NCBI RefSeq assembly: GCF_000244915.1
Contig: NZ_CM001442.1
Coordinates: forward strand, 5,332,001-5,396,000
Length of the DNA stretch: 64,000 nucleotides
Source: Bradyrhizobium sp. WSM471
GTDB lineage: Bacteria > Pseudomonadota > Alphaproteobacteria > Rhizobiales > Xanthobacteraceae
Reading direction: 5' to 3'
Below are positions 36,049 through 44,808 of this stretch, one piece after another (within the stretch, counting starts at the first letter, position 1; every line of letters begins with the position of its first letter). The notes under the pieces were generated by a model. The model made no database searches. It was given only the letters and a program-made list of their open reading frames with translations, and was not told the origin of the DNA. Both the position numbers and the translations under genes were made by a program.

Positions 36049-36435
36049 TCAGACGGCTGCGGGGAGCGCGCCGTCCACCGCGGCTTTGGCCTTCCGCAGC
36101 GCCTGAAGGAGATCGTTCGGCCGAAACGGCTTTTGCAGGCAGACCACGTTGGCGAGGTGGGGCGATTGTTCCATGAAGTCCAGCGCTGTCATTCCCGATA
36201 CGGCAACGACCGGCAGGCCGGGTGCAAGCTCGCGCAGGGTCGAGATGACCTCGACGCCGCTGGTGTCGCCGAGGAAAATGTCCACGATTGCCGCGTCGAA
36301 GCAGGCTTCGGTGAAGGCTTTCACCCCGGCTGCGCCGCTATCGGCCTCGACGACGTCGTAACGGTTGACGCGCAGCACGATCGCGACCATCGCCCGGACG
36401 TCCTTCTGGTCGTCGATGATGAGAACGCGGGACAT
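36049..36435 (-). CDS. Single-domain response regulator
   Basis: A 128-residue receiver. VLIIDDQKDVRAMV holds the acidic pair, AAIVDIFLGDTSG the phospho-acceptor Asp near residue 51, VVAVSGMTA the conserved Thr/Ser, and CLQKPFRPNDLLQAL the Lys-Pro. No output domain follows. I use ATG 36435; ATG 36444 is also in frame. It is divergent from a large hybrid kinase at 36637, which makes a phosphorelay plausible. Confidence 0.92.
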   Translation of the reverse strand: MSRVLIIDDQKDVRAMVAIVLRVNRYDVVEADSGAAGVKAFTEACFDAAIVDIFLGDTSGVEVISTLRELAPGLPVVAVSGMTALDFMEQSPHLANVVCLQKPFRPNDLLQALRKAKAAVDGALPAAV

Positions 36436-36636
36436 AGGGAACAACTCCCGGATCCTGAATTCAAAATGCTTGATTCAAACCTGGAACCCGTAGCGGCGGG
36501 AGAGCATTATGGCACCGTCCAGTAAAGCGCATCTTACCCGATCCCCCGTGCGCGCTCCCTATTAAATTAAGTAAGCTGTAACCTTCGGTTGAGTCGCGAC
36601 CGGTTTTGTCATGATGCGTGCCCAGAACCCGCTACC

Positions 36637-39486
36637 ATGGACGGAAATTCGTTGGGCCAAATGAGATTGGCAAAAATGCTCAAGACGGATCTGCGAGAGC
36701 TGCACGTGTCCGCGCCGACCGATCGGAACACATTCCTTTCGACGCTGCCGGCTACCCCGAAAGACCGCACCGCAGCATTGGCGATCGTGGGCGTCTCCTC
36801 GATCCTGTTCGCAATGGCCGTACCCTTCGCAGGTATCCCGCTGCTGCCTGTGCCAGCCTTTGTCGCGAGCTATCAATCCGCCCTCGTGGTCGCGGACATC
36901 GTCACCGCGGTCCTGCTGTTGTCGCAGTTTGCGGTGCTCAGGACCCGCGCGCTGCTCGTGCTCGCGACCGGCTATCTGTTCACCGCCGCCGCGGCCGTGG
37001 TCCATGCCCTCACCTTCCCCGGACTCTTTTCGCCGGCCGGGTTGCTGGGGGCCAACCAGCAGACCACGGTCTGGCTCTACATGATCTGGCACGGCGGCTT
37101 CCCACTCTGTGTGCTGGCCTACGCCTGGCTGAAGGAGGCCGACGGCGGCGCCCAGATCGCGGGCTCGGCAAGCAAGGCGATCTACGCCAGCGTGGTCGGC
37201 GTCGTCGCGATCATGATCGTTTTGACCTCGATCGTCACTGCCCAGCACGACCTGCTTCCGGTCCTGCTGCGCGATGGCCGTTACACGCAGATCATGATCG
37301 GCGTGGTGTCCTTTGTCTGGTCCTTGAGCTTCGCCGCGCTGGTCTCGCTGTGGTTCCGCCGTCCGCATTCGGTCATCGACGTCTGGCTCATGGTTGTGAT
37401 GTGCGCGTGGCTGTTCGACATCGCGCTGTCGGCGATCGTCAACGTCGCGCGTTTCGATCTCGGCTTCTACGGCGGTCGTGTCTACGGCCTCTGCGCGGCG
37501 ACCTTCGTGCTTGCGGTGCTCCTGATCGAAAATGTCCGCCTCCAGGCGCATACGCTGGGTCTCGTCGGCAGGCTGCGCCAGCAGTCGGCGTTGGATCGCG
37601 ACTACTACGGCAAGCGCCTTGCCCTGTACGGCGCCGTCGTCGAATCCGCCAATGATGCCATCATCACGAAGACGCTCGACGGTGTCATCACGGGCTGGAA
37701 CAAGGCCGCCGAACATCTGTTCGGCTATGCCGCCGCGGAGGCCGTCGGCCAGCCGATCGACATCATCGTGCCGGAGGACCGCAAGGCTGAGGTCAGGGGT
37801 ATCCTGAACCGGGTCGGCGGCAACGAAACGATCGCCCAGCACGAGACGGTCCGCATCCGCAAGGACGGCCGGCGCGTCGACGTTGTCCTCAATGTTTCTC
37901 CGCTCAAATCAGCTAGCGGAGAGATCATCGGCGCCTCCAAGATCGCCCACGACATCACGGAAGAGAAGCAGGCACGAGAAAAACTGCGCCGTGAGGTCGA
38001 GGAGCGGCAGCGGATATTCGAGACCTCACAGGACCTGATCCTGGTCACCGACGGTTTTGGCAATTTCATCCAGGTCAGCCCGAGCGTGAAGACCATTCTC
38101 GGCCTGAGTCCGGAGGACATGATCGGGCACAGCGCCACCGAGTTCATTCATCCCGATGACCTCCAGAAGACGCGCGACGAGATGCGCGCGGCGCGGCGTG
38201 GCGCGGTCAAGCGCAGCTTCGAGGCGCGCTACTACCACTACGACGGTCACGAGGTCACCCTGAACTGGATGGGCACATGGTCCGAGCCGGTCAAGCGCCA
38301 TTTCTTCATCGGCCGCGATCTCACCGAGAAGCAGGCCGCCGAGGCGCAGTTCAGGCACGTCCAGAAGATGGATTCCATCGGTCAATTGACCGGCGGTGTC
38401 GCGCACGACTTCAACAATGTGCTGACCGTCATCACCGGCACGATCGGTATTCTGGCGGACGCGGTCGCTGACCGTCCCGAGCTCGCCGCCATCACCAAGC
38501 TGATCGACGACGCCGCCGAGCGCGGCGCGCAGCTGACCAAGCATCTGCTCGCCTTCGCCCGCAAGCAGCCGCTCCAGCCGCGCGAAATCGACGTCAACGC
38601 ATTGACGCTCGAGGCCGCAAAGCTCCTGCATCCCACGCTCGGCGAGCAGATCACCATCATGCCGCAACTCACCGAGGATGCGTGGCCGGCACTGATCGAC
38701 CCGGGTCAGCTTTCCACCGCGATCCTCAATCTCGCGCTGAATGCGCGCGATGCGATGCCCGACGGCGGCACGCTGGTGCTGGAGACGCGCAACATCTTCC
38801 TCGACGACGGTTATGCCAGCATGAATCTCGACGTGGTGGCTGGCAATTACGTCATGATCGCCGTCAGCGACACCGGCTCCGGAATCCCGCCGGAGTTGAT
38901 CGACCGGGTGTTCGATCCCTTCTTCACCACCAAGGAGGTCGGCAAGGGCACCGGCCTCGGGCTCAGCATGGTGTTCGGCTTCGTCAAGCAGTCCGGCGGA
39001 CACATCAAGATCTACAGCGAGGAAGGCCACGGCACGAGCGTGAAGATCTACCTGCCGCGCTCGAGCGGCGTGCAGGAGACCGAATTCGAGGCGCTCCAGA
39101 ACGCGCCCGTCACCGGCGGTCACGAAAAAATCCTGATCGTCGAGGACGACGCGCTGGTGCGCCAATATGTCGTGACCCAGATCAAGAGCCTCGGCTATAC
39201 CGCCCTCGAAGCCGCCAACGCGGCCGAGGCCCTCGTCATCATCGACGCCGACAAGGACATCGACCTGCTGTTCACGGACGTCATCATGCCCGGCAACATG
39301 AACGGCCGCCAGCTCGCCGATGAGGCGGCTCGCCGCCGCCCCGACCTGAAGACGCTGTTCACCTCGGGCTACACCGAGAACGCCATCGTCCATCACGGGC
39401 GGCTCGATTCCGGCGTGCTGCTGTTAGCAAAGCCCTACCGCAAGTCCGAGCTCGCCAAGATGCTGAGGACCGCGCTCGCGGGTTGA
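36637..39486 (+). CDS. Hybrid sensor histidine kinase: MASE4-like membrane sensor, two PAS, HisKA, HATPase, receiver
   Basis: About 949 residues from ATG 36637 (ATG 36661 and 36676 are alternatives). Seven or so TM helices at residues 40-300 resemble the MASE4 sensor (IWHGGFPLCVLAYAWLK). Two PAS domains start near 330 (ESANDAIITKTLDGVITGWN) and 459 (TSQDLILVTDGFGNF). The phospho-His is near 590 in GGVAHDFNNVL, the ATP-binding N box in LALNARDAM near 699, the G boxes in DTGSGIP and KGTGLGLSMV, and a receiver with Asp near 880 in LLFTDVIMPG closes the protein. The HDFNN box assigns it to the HWE-unrelated hybrid class common in rhizobia. The divergent single receiver is a likely partner. Confidence 0.92.
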   Translation: MDGNSLGQMRLAKMLKTDLRELHVSAPTDRNTFLSTLPATPKDRTAALAIVGVSSILFAMAVPFAGIPLLPVPAFVASYQSALVVADIVTAVLLLSQFAVLRTRALLVLATGYLFTAAAAVVHALTFPGLFSPAGLLGANQQTTVWLYMIWHGGFPLCVLAYAWLKEADGGAQIAGSASKAIYASVVGVVAIMIVLTSIVTAQHDLLPVLLRDGRYTQIMIGVVSFVWSLSFAALVSLWFRRPHSVIDVWLMVVMCAWLFDIALSAIVNVARFDLGFYGGRVYGLCAATFVLAVLLIENVRLQAHTLGLVGRLRQQSALDRDYYGKRLALYGAVVESANDAIITKTLDGVITGWNKAAEHLFGYAAAEAVGQPIDIIVPEDRKAEVRGILNRVGGNETIAQHETVRIRKDGRRVDVVLNVSPLKSASGEIIGASKIAHDITEEKQAREKLRREVEERQRIFETSQDLILVTDGFGNFIQVSPSVKTILGLSPEDMIGHSATEFIHPDDLQKTRDEMRAARRGAVKRSFEARYYHYDGHEVTLNWMGTWSEPVKRHFFIGRDLTEKQAAEAQFRHVQKMDSIGQLTGGVAHDFNNVLTVITGTIGILADAVADRPELAAITKLIDDAAERGAQLTKHLLAFARKQPLQPREIDVNALTLEAAKLLHPTLGEQITIMPQLTEDAWPALIDPGQLSTAILNLALNARDAMPDGGTLVLETRNIFLDDGYASMNLDVVAGNYVMIAVSDTGSGIPPELIDRVFDPFFTTKEVGKGTGLGLSMVFGFVKQSGGHIKIYSEEGHGTSVKIYLPRSSGVQETEFEALQNAPVTGGHEKILIVEDDALVRQYVVTQIKSLGYTALEAANAAEALVIIDADKDIDLLFTDVIMPGNMNGRQLADEAARRRPDLKTLFTSGYTENAIVHHGRLDSGVLLLAKPYRKSELAKMLRTALAG

Positions 39487-39544
39487 GCCTGCGGCATCCC
39501 TGCGATATCGCTGAAGCGGACGCCTTTCAGCCTGCGGAGCCGCC

Positions 39545-40540
39545 TTGAAAAACCTTCTCACCGATATCGCCGGCGTCCGCGTCGGCCATGCCGAGGACGC
39601 GAAAATCGCCACTGGCACGACCGCGATCATCTTCGACGCCCCCGCGGTTGCGGCCATCGATGTTCGCGGCGGCGGACCCGGCACGCGCGAAGACGCGTTG
39701 CTCGACCTCGCCAGCACCGTCGATCGCGTTGACGCCATTGCGCTGTCCGGCGGCTCAGCCTTTGGAATCGACGCCGGCGGCGGCATCCAGGCCTGGCTCG
39801 CCGAACAAGGCCGTGGCTTGCGGATTCGCGAGGCAGTGATTCCGATCGTCCCGGGCGCAATCGTTTTCGACCTGCTCAACGGTGGCGACAAGGCCTGGGG
39901 ACGCTTCGCGCCCTATCGCGATCTCGGCTACGCCGCAGCGTTGGCCGCCAGCGACGATTTCGCACTCGGCAGCGTCGGCGCCGGCCTCGGTGCCACCACC
40001 GCGACCTTCAAGGGTGGACTGGGGTCGGCCTCTGCGGTCCTGGCCAATGGCATCAAGGTCGCCGCGATCATGGTCGTCAACGCGGTCGGCAGCACAACTG
40101 TTGGCGAAGGGCCCTGGTTCTGGGCTGCGCCGTTCGAGGAGAACGGCGAGTTCGGCGGGCGCGGGCTGCCGTCCGTGTTCACGCCGGACATGCTGGCGAT
40201 GCGCATCAAGGGCGGACCGGCCGCGAGCGCACGTGAGAACACCACGATCGGCCTCGTCGTTACCGATGCCATGCTGACCAAGGCCCAGGCCAAGCGGCTT
40301 GCGATGATCGCGCATACCGGGTTCGCCCGCGCGATCTATCCGGTGCATGCCCCGACCGACGGCGACGTGCTGTTCGCCGCCGCAACGGGCGAGAAGCCGA
40401 TCGAGCCGCTGGTCGGCCTTACCGAGCTCGGAACGATCGCCGCCAACGTGGTCGCACGCGCGATCGCGCGTGGTGTCTACAATGCGACGGCCCTGCCGTT
40501 TGCCGGCGCAACGCCGGCGTGGAAGGATCGGTTCGGCTAG
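39545..40540 (+). CDS. P1 family (DmpA/S58-type) aminopeptidase or amidase
   Basis: A 331-residue Ntn-hydrolase-like protein. ITDIAGVRVGHAEDA-like start (LLTDIAGVRVGH), ALSGGSAFGIDAGGG and RENTTIGLVVTDA are family blocks. By analogy with NylC, self-cleavage would fall between Asn232 and Thr233 in ENTTIG, making the Thr the nucleophile (inference). The only start in frame before the conserved N-terminus is TTG 39545, preceded by GGAG with good spacing. Substrates of the family include beta-peptides, D-amino acid amides and nylon oligomers; none can be assigned here. Confidence 0.85.
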   Translation: MKNLLTDIAGVRVGHAEDAKIATGTTAIIFDAPAVAAIDVRGGGPGTREDALLDLASTVDRVDAIALSGGSAFGIDAGGGIQAWLAEQGRGLRIREAVIPIVPGAIVFDLLNGGDKAWGRFAPYRDLGYAAALAASDDFALGSVGAGLGATTATFKGGLGSASAVLANGIKVAAIMVVNAVGSTTVGEGPWFWAAPFEENGEFGGRGLPSVFTPDMLAMRIKGGPAASARENTTIGLVVTDAMLTKAQAKRLAMIAHTGFARAIYPVHAPTDGDVLFAAATGEKPIEPLVGLTELGTIAANVVARAIARGVYNATALPFAGATPAWKDRFG

Positions 40541-40637
40541 AGCATGATCGGAAAAGTGCGAAGCTGTTTTCCGGAAAGATCATGCTCAAACAAGAACCTA
40601 AAGCGTGATCACGATTCAGAATCTCATCGCGCTTTAG
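40541..40637. repeat. Palindromic repeat (AGCATGATC family)
   Basis: AGCATGATCGGAAAA (40541 on) pairs with TTTTCCGGAAAGATCATGCT, and a second arm CTAAAGCGTGATCAC faces TCATCGCGCTTTAG. This two-hairpin element, just downstream of the P1 peptidase stop, belongs to a repeat family common in rhizobial genomes (general knowledge) and may serve as a terminator. Confidence 0.8.
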
Positions 40638-40687
40638 AAACGAAACGGCGGACAGCGCGTTACCCTGGCGGGCCAAGGTGCAACGCC

Positions 40688-40900
40688 ATGCCGTCTTCCG
40701 TGATCCGCTTTTTCCGCTATGCGCCCGAGACGCGCGAAATGAAGGTGACTTTCGTCAGCGGACGGCTCTATGTCTACGAGGACGTCCCGCCCGAGGTCGC
40801 CGCGGCGTTCAGGAACGCGCGCTCAAAGGGTACGTTCTTCAACCATGAGATCCGTGACCGGTATGCCTGTCGTGACATCACGCACGAATATGCCGGCTAA
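40688..40900 (+). CDS. KTSC domain protein
   Basis: A 70-residue protein. VIRFFRYAPETREMKVTFVSG, the YVYEDVPPEVAAAF block and SKGTFFNHEIRDRY match the KTSC domain, a small fold found alone or fused to lysyl-tRNA synthetase. Its role is unknown. ATG 40688 follows AAGGTGCAACGCC. It is single-gene and convergent with the EF-hand gene. Confidence 0.85.
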   Translation: MPSSVIRFFRYAPETREMKVTFVSGRLYVYEDVPPEVAAAFRNARSKGTFFNHEIRDRYACRDITHEYAG

Positions 40901-40912
40901 CCGTGAGCACGG

Positions 40913-41716
40913 CTACACTGTCATCGACGTCGATGACCCCGATGATCCCGCCGAAGCCTGCGCCTGGCGCTGCATCATCTGCCCGAACCAATCATAGGGC
41001 GAATTGCGCCCGCCTGCCCCGTTCGAAGAGCTGGAGGCGCCCGGGACCGTCGTCGACATCTTGAAGCCGTCGGCGTAGGTGACGGTGGTGGTGGTCGAAC
41101 CGTCGGCGCCGGTCGTCGAAGTCGAGGTCGAGCCGCCGCTGGACGGCGAGGAGGAATCCGAGCCGCTGCCGGAGGCATCGCCGGCACCCTGCGCGTGATG
41201 GTGGCCGTGGTGGCCGCTCTTCAGCGCCTTCGACATCTCATCGAGGTTGACGCTGCCGTCGGTATTCGAATCCAGCTTCGAGAAAACGTCGTCGGCCTGC
41301 GCGAGGTTGGTGCCACCAGCGCCGAGCGCATTCTCGAATTCCGACTTGGTGATCTTGCCGTCGCCATCGCCATCGATCTGCGAGAACAGATCCTTCAGGG
41401 CGGCATCGCGGCGCGTCGAGGACGAGGATGTCGAGCTCGACGAGGTCGAGTTGGCGGCGCTGCCAGTGCTGTCCGTCGACTGGCTCTGCGCTGCGAACAG
41501 CGCGTTCATCGTCTCCGGCGAGATCTGCGGTGTTTTGCCCGCATTGACCGACGAGGTCGCGCCGGTCGTGCTGTTGCTGCCGCTGTCGATCGCGAACGGA
41601 TTGGTCGGAGGCTTTTGCGAGGACCCCGTCTTCTGCGTCGACGAGGACGATTTCGAATTTGTCAGCGACTGGATCGCGTCGAGCGCGCTCGATACGGCCC
41701 CAAGAGCGAACAACAT
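40913..41716 (-). CDS. EF-hand calcium-binding protein with Ser/Thr-rich linkers
   Basis: About 267 residues from ATG 41716. Two EF-hand loops, DGDGDGKITKSE (near 115) and DSNTDGSVNLDE (near 148), carry the canonical acidic positions and pair. They are flanked by low-complexity Ser/Thr/Gly regions and a His-rich patch (GHHGHHHAQG near 172). The first residues (MLFALGAVSSALDAI) are weakly hydrophobic but not a clear signal peptide. Similar proteins are frequent in Bradyrhizobium; I know no defined function. The low complexity makes exact boundaries uncertain. Confidence 0.85.
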   Translation of the reverse strand: MLFALGAVSSALDAIQSLTNSKSSSSTQKTGSSQKPPTNPFAIDSGSNSTTGATSSVNAGKTPQISPETMNALFAAQSQSTDSTGSAANSTSSSSTSSSSTRRDAALKDLFSQIDGDGDGKITKSEFENALGAGGTNLAQADDVFSKLDSNTDGSVNLDEMSKALKSGHHGHHHAQGAGDASGSGSDSSSPSSGGSTSTSTTGADGSTTTTVTYADGFKMSTTVPGASSSSNGAGGRNSPYDWFGQMMQRQAQASAGSSGSSTSMTV

Positions 41717-41967
41717 TGCACAACTCCAACCGATGCGGCATGCCGCGGCCAATGTTCTGTTCAGGTCAAGTCAGCAAACGCCGTGCCAGCGCAAAAAGCT
41801 CAATGAAATCCGCTTTCACCACACTTTGCACGGCCCGGGAACACCGGCAATTCATGCCGGTCGCGGCAGAAATTTCCGCCCACAGGAAGCACGCCGCCCC
41901 TGCATTGCCCGGCTGAGAGGCCCATGTTAGGCGAGTCCATCTTTCACGGCCGCCACGGGAAACCGCC

Positions 41968-42669
41968 ATGACCCAAGCCTTCGTCCCCCGCCCCCTGGCA
42001 ATCGCGCCCTCGATACTGGCCTCGGATTTCTCCAGGCTCGGCGAGGAGGTGCGCGCCGTGGACGCCGCCGGAGCCGACTGGATCCATCTCGACGTCATGG
42101 ACGGGCACTTCGTTCCCAACATCTCGTATGGCCCCGACGTCATCAAGGCGATGCGCCCGCACACCAAGAAGATCTTCGACGCGCATCTGATGATCTCGCC
42201 CTGTGACCCCTATCTGGAGGCCTTCGCGAAAGCCGGCTGCGACCACATCACCGTGCATGCCGAGGCCGGTCCCCATCTGCACCGCTCGCTTCAGGCGATC
42301 CGCGCACTCGGCAAGAAGGCCGGCGTTTCGCTCAATCCGGGCACGCCGATCAGTGCGCTCGAATACGTCCTGGACCTGATCGACCTCGTGCTGGTGATGT
42401 CGGTCAATCCCGGCTTCGGCGGCCAGGCCTTCATCCCCTCCGCAATCGGCAAGATCCGCGACATCCGCGCCATGACAGCGGGCCGTCCGATCGACATCGA
42501 GGTCGATGGCGGCGTCGGGGCCGACGTCGCAGGTCCCCTGGCTGCAGCCGGGGCCAACGCCTTCGTCGCCGGCACGTCCGTGTTCAGGGGCGGCACGCAG
42601 GACGCCTACAAGACCAACATCGCCGCAATCCGCAACGCCGCCGCGGGTGCACGCGGCGAGGCGATCTGA
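41968..42669 (+). CDS. rpe: Ribulose-phosphate 3-epimerase
   Basis: A 233-residue TIM barrel. [35 protein letters not shown] with metal His and Asp, [19 protein letters not shown] and EVDGGVGAD are the diagnostic blocks. It interconverts ribulose- and xylulose-5-phosphate in the pentose phosphate and Calvin cycles. ATG 41968 is close to the conserved start. No Calvin-cycle genes are in the window, so it is probably the housekeeping copy. Confidence 0.96.
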   Translation: MTQAFVPRPLAIAPSILASDFSRLGEEVRAVDAAGADWIHLDVMDGHFVPNISYGPDVIKAMRPHTKKIFDAHLMISPCDPYLEAFAKAGCDHITVHAEAGPHLHRSLQAIRALGKKAGVSLNPGTPISALEYVLDLIDLVLVMSVNPGFGGQAFIPSAIGKIRDIRAMTAGRPIDIEVDGGVGADVAGPLAAAGANAFVAGTSVFRGGTQDAYKTNIAAIRNAAAGARGEAI

Positions 42670-42818
42670 GGGCCCGCTCGGCTCCGCCGACGTGCGGCTT
42701 CTACGGGTGTTGCGGCGCGCAATGCCTAAATTTGCAACCTTGATCCGTACTCCTCCGGGCTTCCCTGATTCGCGCAAATCACCGCTAGTGATTCTTGCCT
42801 GTTTCGCGGGAGCACATC

Positions 42819-42959
42819 ATGACGACGACCCTGGTTTGGACTGGCGTGGCGTTGTGGCTTGGTTTTTGTGCGTTTGTTGTGTTTGGTCCATCGGCCGGAC
42901 CGGTGAAGGTCTCGCTACGCTCGGCCCGCATCGCTCGTCGCGACTGGTATCGGGCCTGA
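42819..42959 (+). CDS. Tiny membrane protein, 46 residues, hypothetical
   Basis: ATG 42819 follows GCGGGAG with good spacing. The protein has one strong TM helix (LVWTGVALWLGFCAFVVFG) and then a basic cytoplasmic tail (KVSLRSARIARRDWYRA). A TM plus positively charged tail is typical of small regulatory or stress membrane proteins. I know no homologue. Confidence 0.5.
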   Translation: MTTTLVWTGVALWLGFCAFVVFGPSAGPVKVSLRSARIARRDWYRA

Positions 42960-42963
42960 CCCC

Positions 42964-43140
42964 ATGCAGATCGCGCTTGTGAAACGTCAACCGAAGCGCC
43001 GGTGCCGCATCCCGCGGCGCCCGCATCCTGATCTCGATTTTTTCTTCGGTCGACTCGAACGCACCGAAGGCGAGATGCGCGACGACACCGGGCCCGAGAT
43101 GGACCTGGATCACCCGCTCCGGTCACCGCGCCGGCATTGA
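42964..43140 (+). CDS. Small charged ORF, 58 residues, hypothetical
   Basis: ATG 42964 lies 4 bp after the stop of the 46-residue membrane ORF, suggesting coupling. The product is rich in Arg, Asp and Glu (KRQPKRRCRIPRRPHP, then FFFGRLERTEGEMRDD). It has no recognised domain and the frame could be accidental. Confidence 0.3.
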   Translation: MQIALVKRQPKRRCRIPRRPHPDLDFFFGRLERTEGEMRDDTGPEMDLDHPLRSPRRH

Positions 43141-43161
43141 ATTCTTTTCTGGACCAAACTC

Positions 43162-43353
43162 ATGAAGCCGCATTGCCCGAACTGCCTGAAGGAAATGACC
43201 AAGGCATCCGCGTCGCGTAACCTGTTCAACTGCGAGCCCTGCCGCGAGATCATCCAGTTCTTCGGCGGCAGCGCGGATCACGGCGAGCCCGGCCCGCAAT
43301 TCTCCTGGCCGATCCGTCGCAAGCGCTCCGTCCACACCGCTCACGCGGCCTGA
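43162..43353 (+). CDS. Small zinc-ribbon-like protein, hypothetical
   Basis: A 63-residue ORF with two Cys-x2-Cys pairs (HCPNCLKE near residue 4 and FNCEPCREI near 23), the layout of a compact zinc ribbon, then a basic tail. ATG 43162 has only a weak ribosome site. No family is assigned. Confidence 0.5.
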   Translation: MKPHCPNCLKEMTKASASRNLFNCEPCREIIQFFGGSADHGEPGPQFSWPIRRKRSVHTAHAA

Positions 43354-43377
43354 ACCTCCAGTATCCAGAGCGCGGCC

Positions 43378-44802
43378 CTATCCGGCCTCCTCGCCCGCAT
43401 CCGCAGCCATTCGCGGCGGCCGGACCACGGTGACGGTGCAGGCCGCTTCCGAGGCCACCTTGGCCGAGACGCTGCCGAGCAGCGTGCGCCTGAACGAGCC
43501 CTGCCGCGCACCGATGATGATGTGGTCGACGTGGTTGACCTCACAAAACTCCAGGATCGCCGCGGCGGGGTCGACGGCTTCCAGCACGTGAGCCGACAGC
43601 CGGCTTTCATCCAGCTTGAGCGGCGTGGCCCAGTGTCTGAGCGCCACCAAGCGGTCGATATGCTTATTGGAGCCCTGCTCATCCAGCGTCCTGTCGATCG
43701 CGATGCGGTTAAGCTTCAGAACGTTGAGACAGGCGAGCCGCGCCGACGGCAGCGTGGCGAGAATACGCTCGGTCGTGACGCGCAACGCTTCGTTCAGCTC
43801 GGGGGCGCCTTCCACCGTGTCGAGCGCGACCGCGAGGATCGGGCTTGATGCGATCTGGGCTGCGACATCCGATTTCGCGCGCGGCTGCATGACGCCCTGG
43901 TTGAAGCGGCGCCGCCAAGCGACGCTTAACGGATCGCGCTTCATCCGCTCCGAGCGTGTGGTGAGTCTGACCTGGTCCGGATGGGTGAGATCGAAGGCGA
44001 GCTGGGACGCGGTCGGATAGCGCCGCACCGGCTCGATCTCGAGGCATCGCAGCACCACCTCCTGGATCCAGGGCGGATAGTCGGCGCGAAGCGAGCGCGG
44101 CGGGTGCGGATCGCGCCACAGCCGGCGCCGCATCGCGCGCAGCGTCTCGCCCTCGCCGAACGGCCGCTCGCCGGTCGTGAAGAAATAGAGCAGCACGCCA
44201 AGCGAGAACAGATCGCTGCGCGGATCGTCGCGCACCCCTGACAACCGTTCCGGCGCCATATAGGGCGCAGTGCCGTAAGGCAGGCGGAATTCCTCCTGCA
44301 ACAGGTCCGGCAGATGGTTGTGATGCGACAGGCCATAGTCGATCAGCACCGCCTCGCCGCTCTCGCGGAACATGATGCTGCTCGGCTTGATGTCGTGATG
44401 GATCACGTTCTGCCGGTGCAGATCCGCGAGCCCCGTCGCGATCCTGGCGACGAGCTGCCGCGCCTCGGCATATGGCAGCGGCAGGTCGGGCAGCCGCTTG
44501 TAGAGTGTGGTCCCGGAGATGCGCTCGATCACGACATAGGCTTGGTGGGCGAAGTCGCCGGTGCCGAAACATGAGGGCACGTGCGGCCCGGCCAGCCGCG
44601 GCAGGATCATCATCTCCATCTCGAAGGAGACGATCGCCGCGGGGTCTTCGCCCTCCGACACCCGCGGAATCTTCATCAGCAGCGGCACGTCGAGGCCGGG
44701 ACGGGTGACCGTCCACAGCGTCGCCATGCCGCCGGCATGGACGCATTCGCCGATCGTGTAGCCGTCGATCTCTGCGCCTGATTTGACGAGGGGTTTCGGC
44801 AT
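43378..44802 (-). CDS. Ser/Thr protein kinase fused to universal stress protein domain
   Basis: A 474-residue fusion. Residues 12-275 are a eukaryotic-type kinase: ATP Lys44 (LLMKIPRV), catalytic loop VIHHDIKPSSIMF near 137 with HHD for HRD, metal Asp in LIDYGLSHH (DYG for DFG), PYMAPERL, and SDLFSLGVLLYFF. Residues 320-465 are a universal stress domain with ATP motif GARQGSFRRTLLGSVS near 440. No TM or PASTA region is present, so it is cytoplasmic. It lies 6 bp after a PPP-like phosphoesterase gene, forming a kinase/phosphatase pair downstream of the MotA/ExbB-like operon. The USP part may sense ATP (inference). Confidence 0.92.
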   Translation of the reverse strand: MPKPLVKSGAEIDGYTIGECVHAGGMATLWTVTRPGLDVPLLMKIPRVSEGEDPAAIVSFEMEMMILPRLAGPHVPSCFGTGDFAHQAYVVIERISGTTLYKRLPDLPLPYAEARQLVARIATGLADLHRQNVIHHDIKPSSIMFRESGEAVLIDYGLSHHNHLPDLLQEEFRLPYGTAPYMAPERLSGVRDDPRSDLFSLGVLLYFFTTGERPFGEGETLRAMRRRLWRDPHPPRSLRADYPPWIQEVVLRCLEIEPVRRYPTASQLAFDLTHPDQVRLTTRSERMKRDPLSVAWRRRFNQGVMQPRAKSDVAAQIASSPILAVALDTVEGAPELNEALRVTTERILATLPSARLACLNVLKLNRIAIDRTLDEQGSNKHIDRLVALRHWATPLKLDESRLSAHVLEAVDPAAAILEFCEVNHVDHIIIGARQGSFRRTLLGSVSAKVASEAACTVTVVRPPRMAADAGEEAG

Positions 44803-44808
44803 CGGCCT

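Noticed and set aside
38026..39396. 456-codon minus-strand ORF
   Set aside because: Antisense to the hybrid kinase; no domain recognised.
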